NCBI GenBank assembly: GCA_022822065.1
Contig: JAJECI010000005.1
Location: forward strand, 1-64,000
Length of the DNA: 64,000 nt
Reading direction: 5' to 3'
Source: Candidatus Dadabacteria bacterium
GTDB lineage: Bacteria > Desulfobacterota_D > UBA1144 > Nemesobacterales > Nemesobacteraceae
Shown here piece after piece: positions 35,050 to 44,910 of the stretch. Below the pieces are notes generated by a model. The model was given only the letters and a program-made list of their open reading frames with translations, had not been told where the DNA came from and did not search any database. The translations under genes were made by a program, and so were the position numbers. The stretch's first letter is position 1, and each line of letters begins with the position of its first letter.

Positions 35050-35711
35050 AGATAGGTCTGATGGGCGGCTCGTTCGATCCCGTGCACGCAGGTCACCTGA
35101 GGGCTGCCGAGGAGATAAGTGAGAGGCTGTCCCTAGACGAGGTGGTTTTCATTCCGGCTCTTGTCTCTCCCCATAAGAACTCAGAAACCATGGCTGCCCC
35201 CTCTCACAGGCTCAATATGCTTAACCTTTCGGCAAAACGCAATCCCCGATTCAAGGTTTCCGACATGGAACTCCACAGGGAACCTCCTTCCTACACTATC
35301 GATACGCTCAAGGCGCTCAAGCAAAGCGATCCGGAAAACGGATATTACTTCATAATGGGTTGCGAACTTTTTGCGGAAATAGAGATGTGGAAAGATTTTG
35401 CGGAGCTTTTTAACTACTCAAACTTCGTTGTTCTTCGCCGCCCCGGTTACGATTTTACTGATTCCGCCAGCCCGATTCCTCTTGCCCTGGAAAATGACTT
35501 TCGATATTCTTATAGTGACAGGGGTATGGAAGTTTTTGCTCATAAAAGCTCAAATGAGTTGTTTTTCGTAGATATAGCCGGTGTAAGAGTTTCTTCCACG
35601 GAGGTCAGGGAGCTTGCAAGCCGTGGAAATTCGCTCAGGTATCTGGTTCCGCGTGAGGTGGAGGGATATATAGCGGAAAACGGCCTTTACCAGCTGGAGG
35701 AAAAACCATAG
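35046..35711 (+). CDS. nadD: Nicotinate-nucleotide adenylyltransferase
   Basis: A 221-aa enzyme forming deamido-NAD from nicotinate mononucleotide and ATP. The nucleotide-binding GGSFDPVHAGHLRAAE is at residues 7-22, with FIPALVSPHK, DMELHREPPSYTIDTL and the C-terminal ISSTEVR-like VRVSSTEVREL. Overlaps ribD by 4 nt and is followed by rsfS, the common nadD-rsfS pairing. Confidence 0.96.
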   Translation: MKIGLMGGSFDPVHAGHLRAAEEISERLSLDEVVFIPALVSPHKNSETMAAPSHRLNMLNLSAKRNPRFKVSDMELHREPPSYTIDTLKALKQSDPENGYYFIMGCELFAEIEMWKDFAELFNYSNFVVLRRPGYDFTDSASPIPLALENDFRYSYSDRGMEVFAHKSSNELFFVDIAGVRVSSTEVRELASRGNSLRYLVPREVEGYIAENGLYQLEEKP

Positions 35712-35728
35712 AGCCCAGGGAGAAAGCC

Positions 35729-36079
35729 TTGTTTGTCGCCCGTGCCGCTTGGGAGAAGAAGGCGGAGGATCCCGTGATTCTGGAAATTACGGAAAAAAGC
35801 GACGTGGCGGATTATTTCGTTGTGTGCAGCGCGAACTCCGACAGGGGAGTGCGGACTATAGTGGAGAGCGTTGAGCGGGAACTTAAGAAACACGGAGTAA
35901 AGATATTCGGTACTGAAGGTGTCTCCGAAGGCCGATGGGTGCTGCTTGACCTCGTGGACGTGGTTCTCCACGTATTCCACCGGCCCGTCCGGGAATTCTA
36001 CGACATTGAGGGGCTCTGGATCGATACCCCGAGGGTGGATCTGCCATTCCTTAAAGAAGGCAGATCCGAGGTTGTCTGA
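35729..36079 (+). CDS. rsfS: Ribosomal silencing factor RsfS
   Basis: A 116-aa protein that binds L14 and blocks subunit joining. The motifs AAWEKKAEDPVILEI, DVADYFVVCSANSDRGVRTI, GRWVLLDLVDVVLHVF and REFYDIEGLW are all present. TTG at 35729 has AGGGAGA 7 nt upstream and is preferred. The conserved frame continues in-frame back to the nadD stop without an ATG. Convergent with ftsZ, 17 bp between stops. Confidence 0.94.
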   Translation: MFVARAAWEKKAEDPVILEITEKSDVADYFVVCSANSDRGVRTIVESVERELKKHGVKIFGTEGVSEGRWVLLDLVDVVLHVFHRPVREFYDIEGLWIDTPRVDLPFLKEGRSEVV

Positions 36080-36096
36080 AACCGTCCGGCGTTTTC

Positions 36097-37173
36097 TTAG
36101 CGGGCGATTCTTTCTTTTCTTCTGACGAAAGTTGGTATGTCGAGGTCTTCCTCTATGTCGGGGCTGTACGGCTGTTCCGAAATTATATCGGTCACCCTTT
36201 TATCGATGTAATTTTCTATCCCGGTTGCAACCACGGTGATTTTTACGAAATCCTTGGCCTTTTCATCGAAGACCAGACCGAAAATCAGGTTGATATCACC
36301 GTTTGCCCTTTCCCTCACGTGATTGCACGCTTCGTTCAGTTCCTCAATTCCGAAGTCCTCCGAAGCCGTCACGTTCATCAATATTCCCTTGGCTCCGGCA
36401 ATGGACACATCCTCGAGAAGAGGGCTTGTTATGGCCATCTGCGCTGCCTGAGTCGCGCGGTTCGGACCCTGTGCGAACCCGGAACTCATAAGGGCTTTGC
36501 CTCCGTGGTTTGCCATTACGCTTTTCACATCGGCAAAATCGACATTGATGTATCCAGTTCCCGTAACTATGTCGGAAATTCCCTTTACCGCCTGGTAAAG
36601 AACTTCGTCCGCCTGACGAAAAGCGTCAAGGATGCTGACCTTGTGTATGGCCGCAAGTTTGTCGTTAGGAATCACAATCAGCGTGTCGACATGCTTATCT
36701 AGCTCTTCGATTCCGTAATCGGCGGTTTCCTTTCTTGCAATCCCCTCGAATTCAAAGGGTCTTGTGACTATAGCCACGGTGAGAATATCCTTCTCCTTGC
36801 ATACTTGGGCGATTACGGGAGAAACGCCGGTACCGGTTCCGCCTCCCATTCCTGCGGTTATGAAAACCATGTCGGCCTCACCGAGAGCCTCTGCTATCTT
36901 CTCTTGGTCTTCAAGAGCGGCTTCCTTTGCAATCTGGGGATTCCCCCCGGAACCGAGACCCCTCGATATACTCTCTCCTATCTGGAGTTGCGTCGGCGCC
37001 AGCGATTTTCCTAGATCCTGGAAATCCGTGTTTACGGCGACGAACTCCACTTCTTTAAGTCCTCTGCTTATCATGGTGTTGACGGCGTTTCCGCCAGCCC
37101 CACCTGTTCCTACAACCTTGATTCTGGCTCTTCCGAAGCCATCATCAACATTTTCAATCCTAAAACTTGCCAT
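36097..37173 (-). CDS. ftsZ: Cell division protein FtsZ
   Basis: Tubulin-like GTPase that forms the Z ring, 358 aa. The G-box is AGMGGGTGTG near residues 107-116; GGAGGNAVN opens the N-terminal nucleotide site. The synergy region lies around residues 190-240. The variable C-terminal linker is very short, leading straight to the conserved tail DIPTFVRRKERIAR that binds FtsA. ATG at 37173 follows GGAGGG. Last gene of the dcw cluster. Confidence 0.97.
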   Translation of the reverse strand: MASFRIENVDDGFGRARIKVVGTGGAGGNAVNTMISRGLKEVEFVAVNTDFQDLGKSLAPTQLQIGESISRGLGSGGNPQIAKEAALEDQEKIAEALGEADMVFITAGMGGGTGTGVSPVIAQVCKEKDILTVAIVTRPFEFEGIARKETADYGIEELDKHVDTLIVIPNDKLAAIHKVSILDAFRQADEVLYQAVKGISDIVTGTGYINVDFADVKSVMANHGGKALMSSGFAQGPNRATQAAQMAITSPLLEDVSIAGAKGILMNVTASEDFGIEELNEACNHVRERANGDINLIFGLVFDEKAKDFVKITVVATGIENYIDKRVTDIISEQPYSPDIEEDLDIPTFVRRKERIAR

Positions 37174-37200
37174 ATGTTTACCCTCCGGTTGGATTTTTCC

Positions 37201-38439
37201 TTAAAAAAATTCGTTAAACCATCCTTTCATTCTCGTAATAACATTTTTCTGCGTCAGCACCCCTGTCGGAACGCCGGGTTCTTTATTCAGACTTGCGTAT
37301 TTGACCAGCCCCACTCCGGTTGAGTATATGGGGTCGGTGATAACGTCTGTGAGACCGTTTACGTCGCGGGGTATGCCGATGCGAACCGGCATGTCGAGTA
37401 CCCGCTCGGCAAGAGTCGCCATCTCCTGCATTTTGCTGCTTCCTCCCGTGAGCACAACCCCGGCCGGAAGCATGCCGATGAATCCCTGCTTTAAGAACTC
37501 TTCTTTTATCAGAGTAAAGATTTCCTCCATTCTCAATTGGATTATCGTTGTGAGGTCTTTTTTCAGAATACGCTTGGGCTCGTGTCCCGAAGCGCTTTCT
37601 ACCTCTATCCTGTCGTCGCCTATCATTTCATTCGACTTGGGGGTGGCCACGCCGTGATTTTCCTTGAGCCTTCTTGCCTCAGGGAGCGGTACGGAGAGTC
37701 CAAAAGCGATATCCCTGTCGAGATGATCTCCCCCGAGGGTGATGCTTTCGGTATATTTAATGCTTCCGTTCATAAACACCGCTATATCGCAGGTGCCTCC
37801 TCCGAAATCTATCATCGCTACCCCGATTTCCCTCTCGTCATGCGTAAGGACTGCCTCACTTGAAGCTATCTGCTCAATTACCATGTCAACCGAAGTCATC
37901 CCCGACATCTCTATGCATTTTACGATGTTCCGAGCCGCGGTCACGTCCCCAGTGACTATGTGGACGTCTGCCTCAAGTTTTAAACCGTGGATTCCGACCG
38001 GATCGTTTATGCCGCTTTCCCTGTCAACTGTGTAATCCTGGGGAATGGCATGAATAATTTCCCTTTCCGCCGGAATCAGGAGGGCGTTTGCCGATTCTAT
38101 AACTCTCTCGATATCCTTGGCAGTTACTTCCTTTTCCCGCAGGGTGACCATTCCGTGTCCGTTCATTCCCTTTATATGCCCGCCGGCTATTCCTGCTGTG
38201 ACCTCTTTTATCACATGTCCGGACATGCGTTCGGCTTTCTCGACCGCGTTCTGTATGGAGTCCACGGTTTTTTCTATGTTGACCACTACCCCTCTTTTAA
38301 GTCCGTGGGAAGGATGGTTGCCAACGCCGATTATCTCGATCTCGCCATTTAGGTCGGACTCCCCAACCACTACGGAAACTTTCGTCGTTCCTATGTCGAT
38401 ACCAACTACCGGTAGCGAATTGTTTTTTCTCTGTGCCAT
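37201..38439 (-). CDS. ftsA: Cell division protein FtsA
   Basis: Actin-like protein of 412 aa that tethers FtsZ to the membrane. VVGIDIGTTKVSVVVGE is the phosphate-1 loop, VAMIDFGGGTCDIAVF phosphate-2, and GVVLTGGSSKMQEM the adenosine motif. The C-terminal MKGWFNEFF is the amphipathic membrane-targeting helix. Between ftsQ and ftsZ in the canonical order. Confidence 0.96.
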   Translation of the reverse strand: MAQRKNNSLPVVGIDIGTTKVSVVVGESDLNGEIEIIGVGNHPSHGLKRGVVVNIEKTVDSIQNAVEKAERMSGHVIKEVTAGIAGGHIKGMNGHGMVTLREKEVTAKDIERVIESANALLIPAEREIIHAIPQDYTVDRESGINDPVGIHGLKLEADVHIVTGDVTAARNIVKCIEMSGMTSVDMVIEQIASSEAVLTHDEREIGVAMIDFGGGTCDIAVFMNGSIKYTESITLGGDHLDRDIAFGLSVPLPEARRLKENHGVATPKSNEMIGDDRIEVESASGHEPKRILKKDLTTIIQLRMEEIFTLIKEEFLKQGFIGMLPAGVVLTGGSSKMQEMATLAERVLDMPVRIGIPRDVNGLTDVITDPIYSTGVGLVKYASLNKEPGVPTGVLTQKNVITRMKGWFNEFF

Positions 38440-38448
38440 TTCGTGATG

Positions 38449-39150
38449 TTAGGAGTCGTAGCCTATTACGCCTACGTCGCCTGAACTTATGTCTATGTCT
38501 TTTTCCACCAGATTGTTCTTGCGCGAGTGAACTATTATCCTCTCAACCTTGCGCCACTTGTTTTTCATGTTGTTTTTCCCGAAGGTTACAAATCTGCGGT
38601 CAAGGGTTAGGAGCTTGATGCCGAAGCTCTCCTCCACGACTATCTCAGAAACTTCCGACCATCCAAGGGTCGAACTGGATTTGGAGAGGTTGAGAATCTC
38701 GATTGCCTGGAGCATGAGACCCGGACTGACTTCCTGCTTGCTCGAGATCACCGGGAAATCAAGACCTTGCGACGGTTCCGCTGCGCCCAGCTTCCTTGCC
38801 TTTACGTCTATGTAGTATGGTTCAGCCCCCTCTTGAGCCACTATGCAGAAGGGTTCGTTTTCGTGGATCTCAATTTTTATTTTTCCGTGAAGAAACTTCT
38901 TCACCAGCACTTCATTTACCCATGGATTCTCAAGGATTTCCTGCTTTGCTTTCGAAGCTGTAAACAGCATGGATGTTGAACCGGCTCTTATTCCGGAGCG
39001 TTTTATGATTTCCGAGGAACTTACTTTGTTGTTTCCCGTGATAACAACCTCTTTCACGGTTAGATGCTTCGACGGCTCGATCGCGAAAAGAGCAATTCCG
39101 CAGATCGAGAGGAAAAAGACCGCCGATATTCCCTTTGTCAGCACGTTCAT
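38449..39150 (-). CDS. ftsQ: Cell division protein FtsQ
   Basis: A 233-aa single-pass protein. A membrane segment at about residues 6-24 is followed by a POTRA domain (LTVKEVVITGNNKVSSSEIIKRSGI) and the FtsQ beta domain. Sequence conservation is low, as usual in the family; the call rests on architecture and position between murB and ftsA. Overlaps murB by 4 nt. Confidence 0.88.
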   Translation of the reverse strand: MNVLTKGISAVFFLSICGIALFAIEPSKHLTVKEVVITGNNKVSSSEIIKRSGIRAGSTSMLFTASKAKQEILENPWVNEVLVKKFLHGKIKIEIHENEPFCIVAQEGAEPYYIDVKARKLGAAEPSQGLDFPVISSKQEVSPGLMLQAIEILNLSKSSSTLGWSEVSEIVVEESFGIKLLTLDRRFVTFGKNNMKNKWRKVERIIVHSRKNNLVEKDIDISSGDVGVIGYDS

Positions 39151-40043
39151 GTGGATTTCGCTTCCTTGCCCATTATTTCGACTTCGGGCTCAAGAGTTAT
39201 GTTCCGTTTTTTCAAGGCGGCTTCCCTCGCTTCTTCGATGAGCGCGATGATATCGTCGGCTTTTGCCCTGTTGAAGTTCACGATGAAATTCGCGTGGATT
39301 TCCGAGAACTTGGCTCCGCCGACGCAAAGCCCCTTGAATCCCAGCCCCTCGAGCAGTTCTCCAGCACTGACCGTGGGAGGGTTCTTGAAGACCGAACCCG
39401 TGTTGGCCATTTTTACGGGCTGGGTTCTGTTTCTGTAAGCGAGGTACTGTCTCACGTTCTCCTCGCTTTTCTTCCTGTCTCCTTCGCGCAGTTCGAACAC
39501 GGCTTTCGTGACTATGGCGCCCTCGGGCAGGTTGCTTTTCCTGTACTCGAAGTTTATCTCTTCTCTTGAGAGCTCCTTTTCCTCGCCCTCGTGCCATACG
39601 TAAACTTTTTTCACCGCGTCCTTTATCTCTCCCCCGTTTGCGCCGGCGTTCATGTATATGCTTCCTCCCACCGTTCCAGGTATGCCGGCGGCGAACTCAA
39701 ACCCCGTGAGTCCGAGGCGGATCGATCTGTTCATTATGGATGAGAGCATTGCGCCGCATTCGGCTTCAACGCGCGTTCCGTCTATGCGTACTTCCTTTAG
39801 CTTCCTGGTGCTTATGACTACGCCGTCTATTCCCTGTTCGGTTATTATGGTGTTGGAACCGGCTCCGAGCACGGTGACTTTTTCCCCTGACTCGTGGCAG
39901 TGCCTGAGCAGTTCAAGGAAACTTCTCATGTTCTGTGGATACACGAGGCGCTTTGCCTCCCCCCCGACTTTTATGTACAGGTATTTCCTCATCGGGTAGT
40001 TGTCCAGTATTTCAAGGTTGCTGTCTTGAGTTGAGCTGTTCAT
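39147..40043 (-). CDS. murB: UDP-N-acetylenolpyruvoylglucosamine reductase
   Basis: FAD enzyme of 298 aa making UDP-MurNAc. Shows KVGGEAKRLVYP, VLGAGSNTIITEQGIDGVVI, the FAD-binding GIPGTVGGSIYMNAGANG, the catalytic serine region TGSVFKNP, and LKGLCVGGAKFSEIHANF near the C-terminus. Length and motifs match the type with the GGA-FS-HANF ending. Overlaps murC and ftsQ by 4 nt each. Confidence 0.95.
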   Translation of the reverse strand: MNSSTQDSNLEILDNYPMRKYLYIKVGGEAKRLVYPQNMRSFLELLRHCHESGEKVTVLGAGSNTIITEQGIDGVVISTRKLKEVRIDGTRVEAECGAMLSSIMNRSIRLGLTGFEFAAGIPGTVGGSIYMNAGANGGEIKDAVKKVYVWHEGEEKELSREEINFEYRKSNLPEGAIVTKAVFELREGDRKKSEENVRQYLAYRNRTQPVKMANTGSVFKNPPTVSAGELLEGLGFKGLCVGGAKFSEIHANFIVNFNRAKADDIIALIEEAREAALKKRNITLEPEVEIMGKEAKST

Positions 40044-41407
40044 ACGATCCGCTCCGCGATCCTGTCCCCGTACTTCCAGACGTTTCCGGCGCCCGAGGTA
40101 AGCAGGATATCCCCTTTTTTGAGTTCATTTGCCATGCGGTCCACGAAAGCGTCGGGGTCATCCACGTGATGTGCGTCCGCGTTGCCCGCCTTCTTTATGT
40201 CTTCGACCAGTTTTTCTGAAGTTATTCCCTTTACCGGTTTTTCCCCGGCGGGATATATGTCAAGAACGTATAGGCGTTTTATTTTTCCTAAAACCCTGAC
40301 GAAATCGTTGTAAAGAAGCTTTGTCCTAGAAAATCTGTGGGGCTGGAAGAGAAGAATCGGTTCTTGGGAAAACGCTGCCTTAAGAGCTTCTATAGTGACT
40401 TCCAGCTCGCTCGGGTGATGCCCGTAATCATCTATAATTCTTACGCCTTTTTTCTCACTTTTCAACTGCAGTCTTCTTTCCGTGCCCTCAAAGGCCGCAA
40501 GACCCTCCTTTATCTTCTCGAAACTGAATCCGAACTCCATCCCCACGGCTATCGCGGCCAGGGAATTCAGGGCGTTATGGGCTCCCAGGGTGCTGAGATC
40601 CACCTCTCCGAGTAGGTAGCCTCCGTATATCACTTCAAACGACGTCCGCAGCTTGGAAAAGCGTATGTTCTCGGCCATTAGGTCTGCGGGGCTGTTTATT
40701 CCGTAAGTCAGTATTTTTTTGTTGAATTTCCTGCTTATCTCTGCGGTCCTCGGACAGTCGGCGCATGTTACCGCGAGTCCGTAGAAGGGAATTTTGTGCA
40801 GGAAGTTGGAGAAGGCAAGCTCGAGGGCCTTCATATCTCCGTAGTAATCAAGGTGCTCCTTGTCGATATTTGTGAGCACCGTGACGACGGGAGAGAGTTT
40901 TTCGAATGATCCGTCGCTCTCGTCGGCTTCCACTACCATGAACCGGCCGGTTCCAAGGTGGGCGTTTGAGTCTATGGTCCGCAGTTTTCCTCCTACCACT
41001 ATGGTTGGATCGGCACCACAACTGGAAAGCACCGACGCTATCATGGAGGACGTGGTGGTTTTTCCGTGGCTTCCGGCGACTGCGATGCCGAACTTGAGTC
41101 TCATCAGTTCTGCGAGCATTTCCGCTCTGGGTATGAGGGGGACCCTGGCCGCGGTGGCGGCGATCATCTCGGGGTTGTCGTTCCTGATGGCCGATGAGTA
41201 TACGACCACCTCGCTTCCCTTGATGTTCTCCGAGCTGTGACCCGTGTGAACGACGGCTCCCAGAGAGGCCAGACATCGGGTTATCTGGGTTTCCGCGAGG
41301 TCGGAACCGCTTACCTCAAGACCCATGTTGATCAGCACTTCGGCTATGCCGCTCATTCCTATGCCGCCTATGCCGATGAAATGGACTTTCTTTATCTTCC
41401 CGTACAT
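40040..41407 (-). CDS. murC: UDP-N-acetylmuramate-L-alanine ligase
   Basis: Mur ligase of 455 aa that adds the first amino acid of the peptide stem. FIGIGGIGMSGIAEVL is the N-terminal UDP-binding loop, AGSHGKTTTSSMIA the ATP P-loop, and DDYGHHPSELEVTI and FQPHRFSRT are typical MurC motifs. Positioned between murG and murB. Confidence 0.96.
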   Translation of the reverse strand: MYGKIKKVHFIGIGGIGMSGIAEVLINMGLEVSGSDLAETQITRCLASLGAVVHTGHSSENIKGSEVVVYSSAIRNDNPEMIAATAARVPLIPRAEMLAELMRLKFGIAVAGSHGKTTTSSMIASVLSSCGADPTIVVGGKLRTIDSNAHLGTGRFMVVEADESDGSFEKLSPVVTVLTNIDKEHLDYYGDMKALELAFSNFLHKIPFYGLAVTCADCPRTAEISRKFNKKILTYGINSPADLMAENIRFSKLRTSFEVIYGGYLLGEVDLSTLGAHNALNSLAAIAVGMEFGFSFEKIKEGLAAFEGTERRLQLKSEKKGVRIIDDYGHHPSELEVTIEALKAAFSQEPILLFQPHRFSRTKLLYNDFVRVLGKIKRLYVLDIYPAGEKPVKGITSEKLVEDIKKAGNADAHHVDDPDAFVDRMANELKKGDILLTSGAGNVWKYGDRIAERIV

Positions 41408-41411
41408 TCGA

Positions 41412-42479
41412 TTACCCGATTATATGCTCGATTTCGTTTACAATCTCCCGGGCGGCGTGTGGCCGCGCGAATTTTTTCGAGTTTTCCGCCATGCGGGCGA
41501 GGGTGCCCTGCTCAAGGGTTTCCTCGATAACCGCGCAAAGACCTTCGACCGAAAGTTCCTTTTCCTCGATCACCGTTGCCGCCTCGTTTGACTCCAGAAT
41601 CCTGGCGTTTTTCAGTTGATGGCCGTGCGTGGAGGAGGCGAGCGGAATCAGTATTGACGGTATGCCGAACGCCGTTATCTCGGACAGCGTTCCTGAGCCG
41701 GCCCTGCAGATCACGAGATTCGTTTTTTCATATATCCCCGACATGTCGTCTGTAAACCCGAACACTTCGGCCGAAATGCCGAGCTGACTGTAAGTTTCCC
41801 TCACGCTTTCTATGTGGGCTTCCCCGGTCTGATGGGTCACGTCTACCCGGGTGCCGAGTTTTGCCAGCGACTGGGGAACGATTTCGTTCAGTTTCCGCGC
41901 TCCCTGGCTTCCTCCGAGTACGAATACGTTTTGCCGAGTGCTTTGGCGGGGTTTTTTCTCCGCGGCCCCGCGTGCGAGGTCGCGTCTTATGGGATTTCCG
42001 GTGAGCACGGTTTTTTCCGCCGGAAGATGTTCTTTGCTTTCTTCAAAAGTTATGAATATCTTGCCGACGAACCTCGAGAGGATTCTGTTGGCAAGCCCCG
42101 GAATGGAGTTCTGCTCGCAAACGGCGGTCGGTATGGATCTCATGGAGGCGCACAGCAGTGTAGGTCCGGATGCGTATCCGCCGACCCCTATAACTACATC
42201 GGGCCTGAAATCTCTGAGTATCCTGAGGGAACTCAGCATCGCTCCTAGTATTGAAACCACCGCTATCACCTTCTGGAAGAAATTTTTCCCTACAACTCCC
42301 CTTGATTTTATGAATTCGACTCTGTATCCCTTCTCCGGAAGGATCTTTTTTTCGATTCCCTGTTCGGTGCCCACGAACATAACCTCGTTTCCGCTGTTTC
42401 TTTCAAGTATTTCCTCCGCGATTGATATCGCGGGAAAAACATGTCCTCCTGTTCCTCCTCCGGCTATTATCACTCTCAT
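41412..42479 (-). CDS. murG: UDP-GlcNAc:lipid I N-acetylglucosaminyltransferase MurG
   Basis: GT28 enzyme of 355 aa forming lipid II on the inner membrane face. AGGGTGGHVFPA is the lipid/UDP glycine loop, FVGTEQGIEKKILP follows, GVGGYASGPTLL the second G-loop, VLGGSQGARKLNE the third, and CRAGSGTLSEITAFGIPSILIPL the donor site. Overlaps ftsW by 4 nt. Confidence 0.96.
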   Translation of the reverse strand: MRVIIAGGGTGGHVFPAISIAEEILERNSGNEVMFVGTEQGIEKKILPEKGYRVEFIKSRGVVGKNFFQKVIAVVSILGAMLSSLRILRDFRPDVVIGVGGYASGPTLLCASMRSIPTAVCEQNSIPGLANRILSRFVGKIFITFEESKEHLPAEKTVLTGNPIRRDLARGAAEKKPRQSTRQNVFVLGGSQGARKLNEIVPQSLAKLGTRVDVTHQTGEAHIESVRETYSQLGISAEVFGFTDDMSGIYEKTNLVICRAGSGTLSEITAFGIPSILIPLASSTHGHQLKNARILESNEAATVIEEKELSVEGLCAVIEETLEQGTLARMAENSKKFARPHAAREIVNEIEHIIG

Positions 42480-43585
42480 CTTTCCTTAGCACTGAATCTA
42501 GAGACGCTCAGGATGATTCCGAACGCCGCAAGCGTCGATACAAGAGAGCTTCCTCCGTAGCTTACAAGGGGCAGCGTCAGCCCCGTGGTGGGGAAGAGGC
42601 CGACCGCAACTCCCATGTTAAGCGCCGCCTGGAGCGTTATGAGCGCCGTGAAACCGAATACCATGTATTTTGAGAAAGAATCTTCCGCCCGCATGGATAT
42701 CCTTACGCACCTTGCAAGAATCATGAGGAAAAGCACGATTAATGTTATTACCCCTATGAATCCGAATTCCTCGCCTATTATCGAAAAGATGAAATCCGTG
42801 TGGGCCTGGGGAAGGAAAAACAGCTTCTGGGAACTGTTTCCGAGCCCGCTTCCGTATATTCCGCCGAGACCAAAAGCCATAAACGACTGAACGGCCTGGT
42901 ATCCCGAGCCGAGAGGATCTTTCCATGGGTCAAGAAACGACATTATCCTCTCCATTCTGTAACCCTCGTTGATGATAGCCAATACGAGCAGCCCCACAGA
43001 CCCGATCCCGATGCTGAGCAGGTACCGGAGTTTTGCCCCTCCGACAAAGAGCATTATGAAAAGAATCGCCAGAACGAGGAAAGAGGTTCCGAGGTCCGGT
43101 CCGGCCAGTATAAGTCCCACGTAGGCGCCGCCGGCAAGCAGGGGAGAAAAAATGCCGACCCAGAAGCTGTCCATCTTGTCCTCTTTCTTGAACAGGAAGT
43201 GCGCCATGTAGATGACCAGCATGTACTTGCAGAACTCAGACGGCTGAAACGAGAATCCCCAGACCGAGATCCACCTTCGTCCCCCGCTGACTTCCTTTCC
43301 TATCTCTGGCAAAAGCACGACTACGAGCAAGGCGAGTCCGAGCAGATAACCCGGGTAAACCAGTTTTCTTACAAAAGACGGCTTCACGTGCATCAATGTC
43401 ACCATGGCCGTTATCCCGATGAGAAGGTATATGACGTGGAATTTGAGAAACCGCATCGAGTTGTTGTAGGTTTCAAGCGAGTATATAGAGCTTGAGTTGT
43501 ATACGGCCACCACCCCGACTCCCGCCACTATAAGCACGAGTCCGAGGAGCAGCATGTCAAAATCCCTGTTTTTGAAATCAAACAT
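42476..43585 (-). CDS. ftsW: SEDS peptidoglycan polymerase FtsW
   Basis: A 369-aa polytopic membrane protein that polymerises lipid II at the septum with FtsI. It has roughly ten membrane segments, GRRWISVWGFSFQPSEFCKY (the W-W-P-SE signature), the catalytic-loop aspartate in LDPWKDPLGSGYQAVQS, and the QAHTDFIFSIIGEEFGF motif. The call as FtsW rather than RodA rests on location in the dcw cluster. Confidence 0.95.
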   Translation of the reverse strand: MFDFKNRDFDMLLLGLVLIVAGVGVVAVYNSSSIYSLETYNNSMRFLKFHVIYLLIGITAMVTLMHVKPSFVRKLVYPGYLLGLALLVVVLLPEIGKEVSGGRRWISVWGFSFQPSEFCKYMLVIYMAHFLFKKEDKMDSFWVGIFSPLLAGGAYVGLILAGPDLGTSFLVLAILFIMLFVGGAKLRYLLSIGIGSVGLLVLAIINEGYRMERIMSFLDPWKDPLGSGYQAVQSFMAFGLGGIYGSGLGNSSQKLFFLPQAHTDFIFSIIGEEFGFIGVITLIVLFLMILARCVRISMRAEDSFSKYMVFGFTALITLQAALNMGVAVGLFPTTGLTLPLVSYGGSSLVSTLAAFGIILSVSRFSAKER

Positions 43586-44906
43586 CTCTCACGATCTCCT
43601 TGAACAGATTTCCCCTTTCTTCGTATGAGTTGAACATGTCAAAGCTTGAACATCCGGGCGAAAACAGGAGCGTGTCTCCGGCCTCCGACAGTTCAAAAGC
43701 GCTTTGCGTCGCCTCTTCCAGAGAACCCGCGCACGTTGCCTGTGCCATGTCGCCCAGCTGAGTGCGCATTTTCTCTCTTGTCTCTCCTATCAGGACCAGG
43801 GCTTTTACCTTGCTTGCCACTGCGTCCTTAAGGCAGTCGTAGTCGATTCCCTTGTCCTTTCCTCCGGCAACCAGTATTATCGGGGAGGGCAGGCTCTCAA
43901 TTGCTCTCAGGGTGGCGAAGGGGGTTGTGGATTTTGAGTCGTTGTACACATCCACCCCTTTTATCGTCAGCACGAATTCCATTCTGTGCGGAAGCGGGCG
44001 GAATTCGTTTATGCTTTTCTGCACCGGATCCCGCTCGCAGCCCAGTACTCCCGCGACGGCCACCGCGGCCATTATGTTTTCCTTGTTGTGTTCTCCGACA
44101 AGCGCCGAGTCCCGAAGACAGAAGGAAAGCTTCCCGAACACTATATCATCTTCTCTGCAGTAGATGTCGGTTTTCTCCTCGCCGGTTCCGAAAGATATTT
44201 TTTTCGCCCTGAAACTGTCCGAGCCCTTAAGCACCGCCGGATCATCCGCGTTGAACACGGCCCAGTCATTTTCTTTCTGGTTTGCAAAAAGCCCGAGCTT
44301 GGCCGCTTCGTACTCTTGCATGCTCGAATGGTGGTCCAGATGGTTCGGCGATATGTTGAGGATCACTGCGACATGGGGCGAGAAATCCCTTATTCCCTGG
44401 AGCTGGAAACTGCTGAGTTCAAGCAGCAGAAAGTCGTATTCGTCGTCTTTCTCGGCTACTGATATAAGCGGTGTTCCTATGTTTCCTCCCGTAAAGATTT
44501 TCAGGCCGTTTCGTCTGAGCATTTCCGACACAAGGGACGTGGTCGTCGTCTTTCCGTTTGTTCCCGTTATGCCTATTACCGGTTTTGATATGAAGTTCCA
44601 CGCAAGCTCGATTTCGCTTATTACCGTTTTTCCTGCTGTCTGGGCATCCCTGATCTCGGGAAGATCGAACCTTACCCCGGGACTCAGCACTATCGTATCG
44701 GCCCATTCAAAGAAGTCGGGTGCATGAGTCCCGCAGCGGATTTCCATGCCTTCTGCCGCGAGTTTTTCCACCACGGGTCCGAGCTCCCCGGCCTCCCTCG
44801 AGTCTGTCGCCTTCATCGGGGCTCCTTTGGAGCGGAGGAATTTTGAAGTCTCTACTCCGGTTATCCCGAGCCCTACGACCAAGAATCTGTTTTCCTCGAG
44901 TTCCAT
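43578..44906 (-). CDS. murD: UDP-N-acetylmuramoyl-L-alanine:D-glutamate ligase
   Basis: A 442-aa Mur ligase. LVVGLGITGVETSKFL is the N-terminal nucleotide loop, GTNGKTTTTSLVSEM the ATP loop, NISPNHLDHHSSMQEYEAAK the carbamylated-region motif, and YNDSKSTTPFATLRAI typical for MurD. Overlaps ftsW by 8 nt and lies 4 nt after mraY. Confidence 0.95.
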   Translation of the reverse strand: MELEENRFLVVGLGITGVETSKFLRSKGAPMKATDSREAGELGPVVEKLAAEGMEIRCGTHAPDFFEWADTIVLSPGVRFDLPEIRDAQTAGKTVISEIELAWNFISKPVIGITGTNGKTTTTSLVSEMLRRNGLKIFTGGNIGTPLISVAEKDDEYDFLLLELSSFQLQGIRDFSPHVAVILNISPNHLDHHSSMQEYEAAKLGLFANQKENDWAVFNADDPAVLKGSDSFRAKKISFGTGEEKTDIYCREDDIVFGKLSFCLRDSALVGEHNKENIMAAVAVAGVLGCERDPVQKSINEFRPLPHRMEFVLTIKGVDVYNDSKSTTPFATLRAIESLPSPIILVAGGKDKGIDYDCLKDAVASKVKALVLIGETREKMRTQLGDMAQATCAGSLEEATQSAFELSEAGDTLLFSPGCSSFDMFNSYEERGNLFKEIVRDV

Positions 44907-44910
44907 TTGA